This document shows positions 36,069-46,021 of a stretch of DNA of 64,000 bases, piece after piece. The DNA is from Cytophagaceae bacterium. GTDB lineage: Bacteria; Bacteroidota; Bacteroidia; Cytophagales; Spirosomataceae. The DNA lies in NCBI GenBank assembly GCA_016722655.1, contig JADKIR010000004.1, forward strand, positions 1,364,001 through 1,428,000, read 5' to 3'. The first letter of the stretch is position 1. Every line of letters starts with the position of its first letter. The position numbers were made by a program, and so were the translations under genes. Under the pieces are notes generated by a model. It made no database searches. It saw only the letters and a list, made by a program, of their open reading frames with translations, and was not told the DNA's origin.

Positions 36069-37193
36069 TTAAAATTTGGTTTGAAAAAATTTAAATACGG
36101 GCAAGGCCTCATTGTTATTGGCTGCATCGAAAAATGTAGCATTTTCCCAATGACTTCCAGTACCCCACTGTGTACGACAAGAAGTCGAAATCCATGCCGG
36201 TTCCCAATATATTATACCTTCACAACCGGCATTCTGACATATATTTTTTAAATCGAGCATATAACTCAACTGCCCCTCCGGAGAAACCGGATATTTGTCG
36301 AGCGAAGCTCCTGAATCAAGCACATTGTTGGCTCCATCAAAGTTGGTAGAAGTGTAAGGATAACCTGTTTCTACTATCATCACCCGTTTATTATACTTGT
36401 TTTTGAGGTCTTTTATGGTGGAACTCAATTGATCCATATTGTACTTTGACCATTTGGGATAATAACTTAGCCCAATCCATTGGTAGTTTTCAATCTGATT
36501 TTTATGAGCTGCTTCAAACCACCACCCTGCATTTTCGGGTTGGGCGATATGGAGCATAGTTTCGATTTTGGTATTGTTTTTTGTATTGAAATCTTTTACT
36601 GCTGATAATCCCTTATTTAACAAAAAGACATTGCGTTTCCAGTTAATAGGGCCATCAGATGCCGAATCGGGGTGTTGCATTACTTCAATATTGGTTTCGT
36701 TACCGACCTGGACCATATCCGGAGTAAGTTGCTGTAAGTAAAGTGTAGTTAAAACTGAGTAGGTATATAGATAAACCGAATCACCCAATACTTCCAGATC
36801 TTTGATTTTTTTCCAGGCATGTGGCATGATCTGTTTGTGTGGGTCAGCCCAATTGTCAGAATAATGAAAATCCAGCAAAACGTATTGGTTGTTGTTTTTG
36901 GCCTTTTGAATCGACCTGATGACATCTTTCAGGTTGGAATAATTTCCAAATTCAGGGGTATGCCACAGCCTGAGTCTGATAATATTGGAGCCTTTATCGG
37001 CAAAAAGTTTATAGGGGTCAACTTTTTGACCTTTTTCTCTGAAAATACCGCCGCAGTCAACCATTTCATTGGCATAAGACATGTCACCACCCATAAAAAA
37101 ATCAGGTGCAGGAGATGCTTTTTTATAGCAAGCCGAGAAACTCCAGCCGGTAATGACCAACAACAACAATATTTTAGAAATTGTATTTTGCAC
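36069..37193 (-). CDS. GH53 arabinogalactan endo-beta-1,4-galactanase lipoprotein
   Basis: 374 residues; lipobox SFSAC (Cys22). GH53 motifs: MGGDMSYANEM, IIRLRLWHTP, DFHYSDNWADPHKQ, acid/base Glu166 in QVGNETNIEV and nucleophile Glu275 in MIVETGYPYTS. It cuts beta-1,4-galactan side chains. It is the first gene of the operon, 37 bp before susC, which is unexpected for an otherwise alpha-glucan-type locus. Confidence 0.93.
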   Translation of the reverse strand: MQNTISKILLLLVITGWSFSACYKKASPAPDFFMGGDMSYANEMVDCGGIFREKGQKVDPYKLFADKGSNIIRLRLWHTPEFGNYSNLKDVIRSIQKAKNNNQYVLLDFHYSDNWADPHKQIMPHAWKKIKDLEVLGDSVYLYTYSVLTTLYLQQLTPDMVQVGNETNIEVMQHPDSASDGPINWKRNVFLLNKGLSAVKDFNTKNNTKIETMLHIAQPENAGWWFEAAHKNQIENYQWIGLSYYPKWSKYNMDQLSSTIKDLKNKYNKRVMIVETGYPYTSTNFDGANNVLDSGASLDKYPVSPEGQLSYMLDLKNICQNAGCEGIIYWEPAWISTSCRTQWGTGSHWENATFFDAANNNEALPVFKFFQTKF

Positions 37194-37219
37194 CTAAAGT
37201 TTTAAAGTATTTTCAGATG

Positions 37220-37246
37220 CAAAAGTACGGCGGCCATAAGCAGCAA
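37220..37246 (-). promoter_or_regulatory. Promoter of the GH53-susCDE-amylase operon
   Basis: TACTTTTG (37227-37220, minus) fits TAnnTTTG, with TTG at 37246-37244, 16 bp upstream. The start would lie about 20 bp before the GH53 ATG. This is the best promoter in the locus and probably drives the whole operon. Confidence 0.6.
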
Positions 37247-37322
37247 TCGCCCCACTTGTACTTTTCCAATAAAAAAAATAATAATTTCAAGTGATTGATT
37301 TACTGTGTTTTACAGAAATCAA

Positions 37323-37348
37323 AAGTGCCAATTTATAAAATGGCACCA
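37323..37348 (-). terminator. Terminator for the CBM-7TM-AraC regulator gene
   Basis: On the minus strand GTGCCA pairs with TGGCAC, with TTTTG following, just after the regulator stop at 37358. It separates the regulator from the operon on the same strand. Confidence 0.6.
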
Positions 37349-37357
37349 ATTTTTTAA

Positions 37358-39259
37358 TCAATTTTTGAAGGAATCGAGGTATTCTCTAGGGGTAAGATTG
37401 GTGATTTTCTTAAATGCACGGTTAAAAGCGGTCTTACTGTTAAAGCCAACCTCAAATGCCAGTCCCAGAAAAGTGAAGTTTTGATTTTTGGGATCTTTTA
37501 CCATTTTCTTAAACTCTTCAACTCTGTAGCCATTGATAAAATCAAAGAAGTTTTGGCTGTAATGTTCATTGATAATTTTTGAAAGTACGTGCGAAGATAT
37601 CCCAATCTCGGAGGCCAGTTCTGAAAGGCTGATTTTCGGATTCTTATAGGGTTTTTCACTTTCAATATATTTTTCCAACGTTTCTACTTCTTCACTCAAA
37701 TCTTCCTGTTGGGTCTGAATATTAAATTGAGGGGTATTTGAAATGCGACTTTCGAGCATGTCTTCAAAAGCCACTCCGGCTGCATGACCGGGTACCTGTT
37801 CAATTTCATTATGATGAATCGCAAAAAATCCAACGATAAAAGTGGTAAATGAAAACATTAACCAGATGAGGTCTGTACTGTTTTCAACCAAAATTACATT
37901 TTCAAGCTTTGTAACTTTTCCGGTTAGTGTCAAAACCATGGAGAATGCCCAAAAACACAGCACCAGAAATTGCAAAACGAGTACTACATTCAGATAATTG
38001 AGGTTTTGCTCATAAGATAAGGTGTTTTCAAATTGCTTTTTATAAGCAGATATCAATTTCCTGTATAAAATCCAGAAAAATATGTTCCAAAATAGTCCCA
38101 ATATCCCGGCACCACCAAATATTTCCTGCAATAGTGGTTTTTGATCCATCAGTTCAAGCAGGAAGGTCTTGTCATTCTGAATTATGAATGGGAGATAAGA
38201 AAAAAATTGGAGTAGGAAAGGTATAAAAAACAAATACCAGCGACCCGGAAGTTTTTTGTTATGAAAAAGCAGTTTAATCAGATAAAAATAAAAAAATGGT
38301 CCATAAAGAAAATAAACGAAGTCAGCCAGGACTACCATTCTTGGGAATCGGTTAACAAATACCTGAAAGTTAGAAGTCAGATATAAAAGTATTGACAATG
38401 AAGCAATTGCAACTGAACCTAGCAGCCATCTGTTGGCTTCAGTATTGGATTTTTGAGTAAAAGGAACTGTTATCAATAACAATATACCTTGAAAAACAGA
38501 AAACAGAAGCAAAAAATCAAAGATAGAATATACATGTAATGTGCCCAGCAGGTCTTCCCAGCCTTCGATTTGGCAGGTTACAGCTTTATTGTCAATGCTT
38601 GAATCGCGAAAAATAGTGCGGTTGGGTCTGGCTTTACCGCTCTCACGTGCTTCAACTGTTTCCCAGCTACCCCTGGTAAACTTATATTCTATTTTTTGTA
38701 AATCAGTATAAAGCTTAAAAACATACTGGCCATTAATATTTTTTCTTAATTCAAAATCAGGGTTTCCGGCATCCCAATTATTAAAATTTCCGGCGATAAA
38801 TATTTTCGAATCCTGAGGAGTATTTTCCGGAATTTGTTCGATAATTATGTCATATAAAACCTGTCTTTCCCAGCCCAAAATACTGGTTTTCTGAAAGTTG
38901 CCTTTTTGTACCGTCCGATCGAAACTGTGATTGGGCAAGCTTTGACCGTCAGGAGTGCCTTCTACGTACATCCAGGTACCTTGAGTAAACTTATATTCAA
39001 AACTTGCAGGGGAATTTTCCAGAACTATACTATATACTTTTTCAGACTCCTTTTTCAGCATATATTTACTATCTCCGGGATTCCAGTTGTTATAATCCAA
39101 TGCTATGAAAATAGGCTTGTCGGGGTTGAGTAGGGGGGGGAGCACCTCTACCTCGATTTTGGTTTGCGAAAACGAAGTCATGGAGATTCCTATCAGAAAG
39201 CCAAATAAAGCCTTACCAGACTTTTTCAAAAGCCTCTCAAAGAATTTTATTATAACCAT
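37358..39259 (-). CDS. Membrane-spanning AraC regulator with two carbohydrate-module-like sensor domains
   Basis: 633 residues. Signal-like segment 1-32, then two similar modules: about 34-130 (LDYNNWNPG, YKFTQGTWMYVEG) and about 135-235 (GNFNNWDAG, YKFTRGSWETVEA). These resemble CBM20/CBM48-type starch-binding folds. Seven predicted membrane helices lie at about 241-267, 279-297, 308-332, 341-360, 381-401, 421-447 and 462-482. An AraC/HTH_18 domain fills 530-633 (ISLSELASEIGISSHVLSK, VGFNSKTAFNRAFKK). It probably senses a glycan in the periplasm and controls the operon downstream, without a kinase. Confidence 0.85.
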   Translation of the reverse strand: MVIIKFFERLLKKSGKALFGFLIGISMTSFSQTKIEVEVLPPLLNPDKPIFIALDYNNWNPGDSKYMLKKESEKVYSIVLENSPASFEYKFTQGTWMYVEGTPDGQSLPNHSFDRTVQKGNFQKTSILGWERQVLYDIIIEQIPENTPQDSKIFIAGNFNNWDAGNPDFELRKNINGQYVFKLYTDLQKIEYKFTRGSWETVEARESGKARPNRTIFRDSSIDNKAVTCQIEGWEDLLGTLHVYSIFDFLLLFSVFQGILLLITVPFTQKSNTEANRWLLGSVAIASLSILLYLTSNFQVFVNRFPRMVVLADFVYFLYGPFFYFYLIKLLFHNKKLPGRWYLFFIPFLLQFFSYLPFIIQNDKTFLLELMDQKPLLQEIFGGAGILGLFWNIFFWILYRKLISAYKKQFENTLSYEQNLNYLNVVLVLQFLVLCFWAFSMVLTLTGKVTKLENVILVENSTDLIWLMFSFTTFIVGFFAIHHNEIEQVPGHAAGVAFEDMLESRISNTPQFNIQTQQEDLSEEVETLEKYIESEKPYKNPKISLSELASEIGISSHVLSKIINEHYSQNFFDFINGYRVEEFKKMVKDPKNQNFTFLGLAFEVGFNSKTAFNRAFKKITNLTPREYLDSFKN

Positions 39260-39276
39260 AAACGAAAACGTTTTGC

Positions 39277-39284
39277 CAAAGGTA
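39277..39284 (-). promoter_or_regulatory. -7 element of the regulator gene
   Basis: TACCTTTG on the minus strand matches TAnnTTTG, 18 bp before the start codon at 39259. No TTG is found at the usual distance. Confidence 0.45.
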
Positions 39285-39349
39285 ATAAAAATGTGATTTT
39301 TAATTATTAATCCTGAATATTATATGATTGAGAATAGTGAAAAATATTA

Positions 39350-40282
39350 TTACGAAAAAGACCATGCCACCACCCTGCTAACTTTTTGCCCCTGAGACAT
39401 TTCTATGATCTTAATATTTAAAATTTGAAGTTTTTCAAATTCCTTTTTAATACGTTCCAGATTTTCTTTTTTCGAAACTAAAGTTGTAAACCATAGACAG
39501 TTATTGGCGAATTTTTGACTTTCTCTGATCATTTCCAAAACAAATTTCAACTCTCCTCCTTCATACCAAAGTTCATTTGCATTTCCTCCGAAATTACGGA
39601 CAGCATGCTTGATATTCTTGTCTTTCAGGTTTTTTTGTTTCTTCAGATTGGTCTCCAATGCCTCTTCCGCAGAACCGTAAAATGGTGGGTTGCAAAAAGT
39701 GGCCTGGAAATATTCTTCTGGTAAAATAATGCCTTCGAAAAAGTGCTTTGAATTGACCTGATGTCTGATCTCAATTTCTCCTTTCAAGCTAGGATTAAAG
39801 CCGACAATAGCCTTCGCTGATTTTACCGAAACCGGGTCAATGTCACTTCCTACAAAGCTCCAGCCGTATTCTTCATGCCCTAAAACAGGATAAATGCAGT
39901 TGGCTCCTACTCCTATATCAAGACACTTTATTGCTTTTCCGGTGGGAAAAAGGCCAGCATTGCTTTCGGCTAAAATATCGGCTACCACATGTACGTAATC
40001 AGCACGACCGGGAATAGGAGGACAAAGATAACCGGCAGGAATATCCCAAAACGGAATTTTGTAATAATGATAAAGAAGTGCCTTATTGAGCATTTTTACT
40101 GCAACAGGATCCGAAAAGTCGATAGTTTGAGTACCGTGAACATTGGTAAAAACATGACTTTCAAGATCAGGAACGACTTTTTTCAAAGATTCAAAATCAT
40201 AATTCCCATTATGTTTGTTTCTGGGATGAAAGCTTATCTTTTCCTTTTTATTTATCAAAACATCAATTATTCTTGGTGACAA
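39350..40282 (-). CDS. rlmF: 23S rRNA (adenine1618-N6)-methyltransferase RlmF
   Basis: 310 residues from a TTG codon. The family signature appears early (SFHPRNKHNGNYDF), then the SAM-binding LDIGVGANCIYPVLG and the target-adenine motif CNPPFYGS. It methylates A1618 (E. coli numbering) in 23S rRNA. No ATG precedes residue 64, and the conserved N-terminus is intact, so the start is non-ATG: TTG at 40282, or a TTG eight codons later. Confidence 0.93.
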   Translation of the reverse strand: MSPRIIDVLINKKEKISFHPRNKHNGNYDFESLKKVVPDLESHVFTNVHGTQTIDFSDPVAVKMLNKALLYHYYKIPFWDIPAGYLCPPIPGRADYVHVVADILAESNAGLFPTGKAIKCLDIGVGANCIYPVLGHEEYGWSFVGSDIDPVSVKSAKAIVGFNPSLKGEIEIRHQVNSKHFFEGIILPEEYFQATFCNPPFYGSAEEALETNLKKQKNLKDKNIKHAVRNFGGNANELWYEGGELKFVLEMIRESQKFANNCLWFTTLVSKKENLERIKKEFEKLQILNIKIIEMSQGQKVSRVVAWSFS

Positions 40283-40379
40283 AAGTAAAAAACAATTTTC
40301 CGGGATATTTGATTAAAGATTTCATTTTTTTAATTTGCATAAGTATATCTGAATTTATCACATTTAAAAAATTAATATC

Positions 40380-40847
40380 ATGAGTCTCTCCGATTTTGAA
40401 AAATTAGAAGTCAACGATTCTGCCAAAAGTTATTTACTGGAAACCGCTAAATGGGGAAAGTTTCTGGCAATTGCCGGCTTTATTTTATCTGGTATTTTAG
40501 TTCTTTTTGGAGTTTTTTTTGGCACAATCTATAATGGAATGATGAACAGAGCCTTGGGCGAATCTCAGGCTGCTCCACAAGTTCAAGGTATGGGCTTTTT
40601 TATGGGAGCCATGTATGTTGCCATTGCAGCCATTTATTTGATTCCTTGTTTTTATTTGTTTAAATTTTCAAAGAAAGCAAAAACCGCTGTTGAAGATTCT
40701 GACGCTTCAGACCTTGAGGAGGCATTTCTCAATCAGAAATCAATGTTTAAATTCTTTGGAATTTTTACCATAGTGATTTTAGCCATTTATGGTATTGCTA
40801 TTCTTTTTGCAATTATCGGAGGCGGAATTTTTGCTTTTATGAAATAA
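40380..40847 (+). CDS. Small membrane protein, DUF5362-like
   Basis: 155 residues with three or four hydrophobic helices (ILSGILVLFGVFFG, MYVAIAAIYLIPCFYLF, FGIFTIVILAIYGIAILFAI). A soluble acidic loop (VEDSDASDLEEAF) sits between. The pattern resembles the DUF5362 family of Bacteroidota. Function unknown. The gene is divergent from rlmF and convergent with selD. Confidence 0.75.
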   Translation: MSLSDFEKLEVNDSAKSYLLETAKWGKFLAIAGFILSGILVLFGVFFGTIYNGMMNRALGESQAAPQVQGMGFFMGAMYVAIAAIYLIPCFYLFKFSKKAKTAVEDSDASDLEEAFLNQKSMFKFFGIFTIVILAIYGIAILFAIIGGGIFAFMK

Positions 40848-40855
40848 ACCCAAGC

Positions 40856-41902
40856 CTAAATCACCTCTACCACAAATTCACTTTTTGTTTTCAGATAACC
40901 AATAGGTTCAATAAAGTCAGAAAGTTGGTTTTGTGACAAAATATCTATGACTTCCTGTTTCTGATTGGGGTTTACGGCAATCAATAAGCCTCCGCTGGTT
41001 TGCGGGTCGGCCAGGAGAGACCATTGCTCCTCAGAAATCGGGGCGATTTTATGTCCATAGCTGTCACGGTTACGTTTGGTACCTCCAGGTACCGACTTAG
41101 CCGAAACATAATCTAATAGTTCGGGCAAAATTTTGGGAACTTTTTGATAGTCAATTACTCCCGTCAGGCCCGATCCTTCTGCCATTTCGGTAAGGTGCCC
41201 CAAAAGCCCGAAGCCAGTCACGTCGGTCATGGCTGATACCCCGTTGATTTTGCCGAGAAATTCTCCGACTTTGTTGAGCCGCATCATTTGTGCGGCTGCC
41301 AGGTTTTTATGTTCGGGTTTCAAAATGCCCTTTTTTTCGGCGGTAGTCAAAATACCCACACCGAGTGGTTTGGTCAGAAACAAAAGGTCTCCGGCATTGG
41401 CTTTGTCGTTGTGTTTTATTTTATCAGTATCCACCAAACCGTTCACCGCCAGACCAAAAATAGGCTCGGGAGAATCAATACTATGACCACCGGCCAGACT
41501 TATTCCGGCTTCGAGACAGATACTTCGGCTACCATCTATTACTTTTTGAGCAACTTCAGGCGACAATTTATCGATAGGCCAGCCCAGAATCGCGATGGCC
41601 AAAATGGGTTTGCCACCCATGGCATACACGTCACTGATGGCGTTACAGGAGGCTATACGGCCAAAGTCAAAAGGGTCATCGACGATTGGCATAAAAAAAT
41701 CTGTGGTAGAAATGAGTGCCTGACAGTTACCCAGGTCAAGCACTGCGGCGTCATCACGACTTGAGTTACCTACTATCAATTTCTGATTATCAGGTAATGC
41801 GAAATTGCCTTTTAGGATTACATCCAGTACTTTGGGTGAAATCTTACAACCACAACCCGCACCGTGCGAATACTGGGTTAATTTTATTTCTTCTTCAATC
41901 AT
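40856..41902 (-). CDS. selD: Selenide, water dikinase SelD
   Basis: 348 residues. The N-terminus [13 protein letters not shown] has Cys17 and Lys20 at the E. coli catalytic positions, so it is a Cys form rather than Sec. Later motifs include [26 protein letters not shown] and [10 protein letters not shown]. It makes selenophosphate from selenide and ATP. The start overlaps mnmH's stop by four bases (ATGA), so the pair is coupled. Confidence 0.96.
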   Translation of the reverse strand: MIEEEIKLTQYSHGAGCGCKISPKVLDVILKGNFALPDNQKLIVGNSSRDDAAVLDLGNCQALISTTDFFMPIVDDPFDFGRIASCNAISDVYAMGGKPILAIAILGWPIDKLSPEVAQKVIDGSRSICLEAGISLAGGHSIDSPEPIFGLAVNGLVDTDKIKHNDKANAGDLLFLTKPLGVGILTTAEKKGILKPEHKNLAAAQMMRLNKVGEFLGKINGVSAMTDVTGFGLLGHLTEMAEGSGLTGVIDYQKVPKILPELLDYVSAKSVPGGTKRNRDSYGHKIAPISEEQWSLLADPQTSGGLLIAVNPNQKQEVIDILSQNQLSDFIEPIGYLKTKSEFVVEVI

Positions 41903-42963
41903 AATTTGCTGATTATAAAGTTTGTATTTTCCTTTAAATTCATATCCTGGGTTTCTATTAATACAGTAGGAGTGCCTACTTCCTGTTTATGTTCCAGATC
42001 TTTTTTGTAAAATTTGTCATAATATCTAAGCAATATCCTGAAACACTCCTTAATGTTCCCTTCTGCCAAATGCTGTTGTGCATTTTTTTCTTCCAATCCA
42101 CCCAGCCGTTTTTTTATTCTGGTTATAGAATCTGACAAGGCTTCTTGTGGCATGATGCCGTACTCTGACACTAAAAAATCAAGTCTATTTTCGAATGGTA
42201 CATTGAGAAAATATAAAGGACTTGGGCTCATTTTTTCGTAAAAATCCCCGGGAATGTTCAGTTGTCCTATACGACGGCTTTCGTCTTCCAAAAATATATC
42301 AGAAGCTGGGTTCAATTTCAACAATTCGATTGCCAGTAGATTTTCAAACATCTCCTGCGAAGGCTGAGGAGGCAAGTTGATACCACCCAGTGCCGAACCC
42401 CGGTGTGAAGCCAAATGCTCCAGATCCACCGTTTGAAAGCCTTTTTCTGAAAGTTTTTGCAAAATATAAGTTTTACCTGAGCCGGTATATCCACCAATTA
42501 TTTTCAGAGAATAATCTTTTTGAAAAGTATCCAAAACCTTGTTTCTGAACGCTTTATATCCACCCTGAAGGAGATACACCTCAAACCCATAAAGGTCAAG
42601 CAGCCATGCAACCGCACCACTACGCATGCCTCCACGCCAGCAATGCACCAATACTACAGGTTTGGGAGCAGGGGTGAAATTACTTCGGTTTTCAGAAAGG
42701 CTTTCGGTGTGCTTTTCCACGGTTTCGACCATATACCGCATTTTGGGCCCAAAGTAATCCAGTCCGATTTTAATGGCAGATTCGCGGTTGACTTGCTTAT
42801 AGGTAGTGCCAATTACTGCTCTTTCTTCATCAGAAAAAAGCGGAAAACTCACAGCACCCGGAATATGTGCATGCAGATATTCCCCCGGGCTCCTTACATC
42901 AAAAACAGGGTGGTTTTGTGCTTTTTCGAGAAAAGAATCTATGTTTAAGGAGGTGATTGGCAT
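41899..42963 (-). CDS. mnmH: tRNA 2-selenouridine synthase MnmH
   Basis: 354 residues. A rhodanese domain carries Cys108 in [10 protein letters not shown], followed by a P-loop GGYTGSGKT (157-165). It converts 2-thiouridine to 2-selenouridine at the tRNA wobble base via a geranylated intermediate, using selenophosphate from SelD. No selA, selB or tRNA-Sec is seen in the window, so the pair may serve tRNA only. Confidence 0.95.
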   Translation of the reverse strand: MPITSLNIDSFLEKAQNHPVFDVRSPGEYLHAHIPGAVSFPLFSDEERAVIGTTYKQVNRESAIKIGLDYFGPKMRYMVETVEKHTESLSENRSNFTPAPKPVVLVHCWRGGMRSGAVAWLLDLYGFEVYLLQGGYKAFRNKVLDTFQKDYSLKIIGGYTGSGKTYILQKLSEKGFQTVDLEHLASHRGSALGGINLPPQPSQEMFENLLAIELLKLNPASDIFLEDESRRIGQLNIPGDFYEKMSPSPLYFLNVPFENRLDFLVSEYGIMPQEALSDSITRIKKRLGGLEEKNAQQHLAEGNIKECFRILLRYYDKFYKKDLEHKQEVGTPTVLIETQDMNLKENTNFIISKL

Positions 42964-43077
42964 TTATCCTGAATTAAGTTTCGAAAATAATCCCAGAGAT
43001 ATGAAAATACCTATGACGATTGTCAAAACTATTCAAAGATAAGGAAAATAGTTGGGTTCTGATTTTCTTAAAAAACA

Positions 43078-43103
43078 AAAGGCCGCCTAAAAAGACGACC
43101 TTT
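43078..43103 (-). terminator. Terminator for the Gfo/Idh/MocA gene 43126-44463
   Basis: On the minus strand AAAGGTCGTC pairs, with G-U pairs, to GGCGGCCTTT, and a T-rich run follows (TTTTGTTTTTT). It lies just after the gene's stop. Confidence 0.65.
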
Positions 43104-43125
43104 ATATCATAATTTAAAATTTTTC

Positions 43126-44463
43126 TCAATACGGCTTCCAAGGCTTACCGCCCACCAAAATCTCCTGAGCTTTCGGGTCAAAGGTCACTTTAAGTCCGGT
43201 GCGATAAGCAGCATTTGACATCATGGTAGCAATAGAGTGCTGATAACCCGCTTCAATAGGTGCATTAGGAGTTTTGCGGCTACGCACACACTCCATAAAG
43301 TTTTTGATATGGTTAAATGTAAGAGCGTCACCACCAGTATTGGCATCAGTGGCTACTTTTTCACCTTCCAGTTTCATGGGAGCCAAAAGGTTGGCTTTCA
43401 ATCCCATGGCTGCGGCTTCTCTTTCTCTTAGTCCGCCGGTGTCCGAAATCTCATTGGTGTCGAGGTTAATCATGCCGCCGTTGGAATAATACAGTTCCTT
43501 GGTGTCTCCGGCAGAGTTGGAAAATCTACTAGTAAACTGCACCTGGAAACCATTTTGAGGTTGGTCAGCAGGACCATAATCAAACACCACCGTAAGGGTA
43601 TCGGCATTGGTGCGGCCATCTTGCCATTGATAAATACCACCATTGGCAACCACTGAGCGGGGATATTCCAAACCAGAGAACCAGTGAACAGTATCAATTT
43701 GATGGCTCATCCATTGGCCGGGAATGCCTGAAGAATACGGCCAGAACAATCTGTATTCCAGGTATTTACGTGGGTCAAATGGCACCATTGGGCGGTTCAT
43801 TAGGTAGCGTTTCCAGTCCACATCTGACTCTTTGAGGTCTTTGACCAATGCGGGCCTTCTCCAGCGACCGGGCTGGTTTACGTTCCACATGAGTTCTACC
43901 ATTTTTATATCGCCAAATTTTCCTGACTTAATAAAATCTGCAGCAGCATGGTAGTTTCCTCCTGAGCGGCGTTGAGAGCCTATCTGCACAATTTTGCCTG
44001 AAGCCTTCACTGCTTTCAAAACGGCACGGTTGTCGGCCATGGTTTCTGACAGGGGTTTTTCGGCATAAACATCACAGCCCCCTTTTACGGCTTCGATGGT
44101 GTGCAGGGCATGTTGAAAATCGGCTGTACTCATAAAAACGGCATCCACCATTTTTGAAGCATATAATTCATCATTGTTTCTAAATACCTTAATATCAGAA
44201 CCTAATGCTTTGTCAATTACTGCTTTTCCTTCTTCACGTCGGCGATTCCAGATGTCGGAAAGGGCTACCATTTCGAAGTTCATATCTTTGTGCAATGCTT
44301 TGAAAGGAGGCAAATGTGACGCTCTGAAACGGTCAGAAAAACCTACGCACGCTACTCTGACACGGTCATTGGCACCAATTATTTTACCGTAACTTTTTAC
44401 TGAAAACCCGGTAGCTACGCCGGCCATTATTGATTTTTTTACAAATTCTCTTCTTGTTGTCAT
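43126..44463 (-). CDS. Tat-exported Gfo/Idh/MocA family oxidoreductase
   Basis: 445 residues. Twin-arginine signal MTTRREFVKKSIMAGVA, then a Rossmann domain (VRVACVGFSDRF, a variant GxGxxG) and the family motif AEKPLSE with the catalytic Lys. The C-terminal half is the dimerisation/substrate-binding alpha/beta domain. Such exported enzymes oxidise or isomerise sugars, some making 3-keto glycosides. It stands alone between two terminated units, but shares a region with similar genes at 54-57 kb. Confidence 0.9.
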   Translation of the reverse strand: MTTRREFVKKSIMAGVATGFSVKSYGKIIGANDRVRVACVGFSDRFRASHLPPFKALHKDMNFEMVALSDIWNRRREEGKAVIDKALGSDIKVFRNNDELYASKMVDAVFMSTADFQHALHTIEAVKGGCDVYAEKPLSETMADNRAVLKAVKASGKIVQIGSQRRSGGNYHAAADFIKSGKFGDIKMVELMWNVNQPGRWRRPALVKDLKESDVDWKRYLMNRPMVPFDPRKYLEYRLFWPYSSGIPGQWMSHQIDTVHWFSGLEYPRSVVANGGIYQWQDGRTNADTLTVVFDYGPADQPQNGFQVQFTSRFSNSAGDTKELYYSNGGMINLDTNEISDTGGLREREAAAMGLKANLLAPMKLEGEKVATDANTGGDALTFNHIKNFMECVRSRKTPNAPIEAGYQHSIATMMSNAAYRTGLKVTFDPKAQEILVGGKPWKPY

Positions 44464-44616
44464 TTCTTTTTATTTTGGTTGAAATTACTTCTCAATTTAA
44501 AAAATAATTGTGTTCGAATCCTATCATTAAATATATATTCGACAAAGTGGTAAAGAAAAAAGACAAAATAGTATCAATTTGTTGGATACAAAGACTCAGA
44601 CTTTAATTGGGTATAT

Positions 44617-45030
44617 TCATAAAATCTGATTAAACTCCAGTCGCTCTCCATCAGGGCCTAAAATATTGAAATATTTGCAGCCTTTTTCCCAAAAATTTAA
44701 AAAGACCGGCTCATTTTCGAGAATATTATAACCATTGATTTTGAGTAAATTAAATGTTTGGTCGATATCCGAAACATCAAATGCGATATGATCTATATGC
44801 CCATCTTTTCTGTTTTTAATGGCAGGGATTTCAGAAGCCGGAAACTGGTAAATTTCGACAATGATTTCATTCAATTTCATCATCTTCACCCTACCCCCTT
44901 TTTCACCATTGTGCTCAAAAGTTGATTCCATTACGTTTTCAAAACCTAATTTTGAATAAAAAACTTCTGAAATTTCGACGTCTGAAACCGGTATACCGAT
45001 ATGCTGCAAACTGTTGATTTTTAAATTCAT
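44617..45030 (-). CDS. VOC superfamily (glyoxalase-like) protein
   Basis: 137 residues with two betaalphabetabetabeta halves. Metal ligand candidates: His in QHIGIPVSD, His in HIDHIAFD and Glu in ERLEFNQ. The substrate is unknown; the fold covers lyases, isomerases and dioxygenases. It follows the esterase gene by 13 bp and may be the last gene of the fbp unit. Confidence 0.85.
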   Translation of the reverse strand: MNLKINSLQHIGIPVSDVEISEVFYSKLGFENVMESTFEHNGEKGGRVKMMKLNEIIVEIYQFPASEIPAIKNRKDGHIDHIAFDVSDIDQTFNLLKINGYNILENEPVFLNFWEKGCKYFNILGPDGERLEFNQIL

Positions 45031-45043
45031 AGGGTATAAAAAG

Positions 45044-46021
45044 TTAAAATATTTTTTTCAAAAAATTATCAATAGTGGTTACCATGGGTGAAAACCAGGG
45101 TTCAAACTGCACAAAAGAATGGGGAGATCCATCAAAAGTTTTGATTTCTGTATATATGCCCTGACTTTTCAGTATTGCACAATAATCTTCACGGCCGGCA
45201 TGCATACGTGGAACCGAACTGTTGATAAATAGGGTTGGAGGTGAATTTTTGCCTGCATAAGTCAATGCTGAGCCTTTTTTCCAGAGGTTGGGGTTTTCAA
45301 ATTTTGAATATCCAAACCAGTAAGTTGCAGCTGAAATTCTTTTGGAATCATCACCTTCTCCAGATTCGGGATGGATGAAAGCCAGGATGCCGTCCAAATC
45401 TATAATTGCCTGCACTGTGCTTGAAGGCTGATTTTCCGATTTTGTGGGTTCAAAAAACAAATTGCCATTGGTATTTCCAATCAAAGCGGCTAATTGCCCA
45501 CCCGCCGAAAAACCACAAACTGCAATTTTATTGGTATCCAGACCAAACTCTACGGAATGGGCTTTAATTCCTTTTATGGCTGCTTTTAAATCCTGAACAG
45601 CCGCCGGAAACAAGGCATCTGTGGAAAGTCTATATTCAACCATGAAACAAGCATACCCCTTGGAGGCCAACTTTTGAGCCAGGGGAATATGCTGGGACCT
45701 ATTGCCAGACCGCCAGCCTCCGCCATGAATGATGACAATTGCAGGTTTTTGCTTTATTGAAGAATCGTAAAATGCGTCAAGAGAAAGACTTTTGTCGGGG
45801 AACATCTGATAAACAATGTTTCTTCTTTCCTGTACATTTTTAAATTTGAATTCACCAACCCATTTAGTTTCGGGATTGGTCTTTTTAGAATTTATATAAG
45901 CCGACCAATTGGAATACGAGGTATCAGGTACATTAGTGATGCCTGAAAGACTCTGGGCATTTGCCGAAAAGCAAAATATAATTAGTGCAAAAATTTTATA
46001 TTTTAATAAAGCCCTAATCAT
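45044..46021 (-). CDS. Secreted alpha/beta hydrolase (carboxylesterase-like)
   Basis: 325 residues from [23 protein letters not shown] (signal peptide). The oxyanion motif HGGGWRSG, nucleophile Ser in [12 protein letters not shown], and a late His in SPHSFVQF mark an esterase of the carbohydrate-esterase/lipase type. A long upstream extension to 46147 exists in frame but lies inside fbp and spoils the signal. The chosen ATG overlaps the fbp TAG by eight bases. Confidence 0.85.
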   Translation of the reverse strand: MIRALLKYKIFALIIFCFSANAQSLSGITNVPDTSYSNWSAYINSKKTNPETKWVGEFKFKNVQERRNIVYQMFPDKSLSLDAFYDSSIKQKPAIVIIHGGGWRSGNRSQHIPLAQKLASKGYACFMVEYRLSTDALFPAAVQDLKAAIKGIKAHSVEFGLDTNKIAVCGFSAGGQLAALIGNTNGNLFFEPTKSENQPSSTVQAIIDLDGILAFIHPESGEGDDSKRISAATYWFGYSKFENPNLWKKGSALTYAGKNSPPTLFINSSVPRMHAGREDYCAILKSQGIYTEIKTFDGSPHSFVQFEPWFSPMVTTIDNFLKKIF

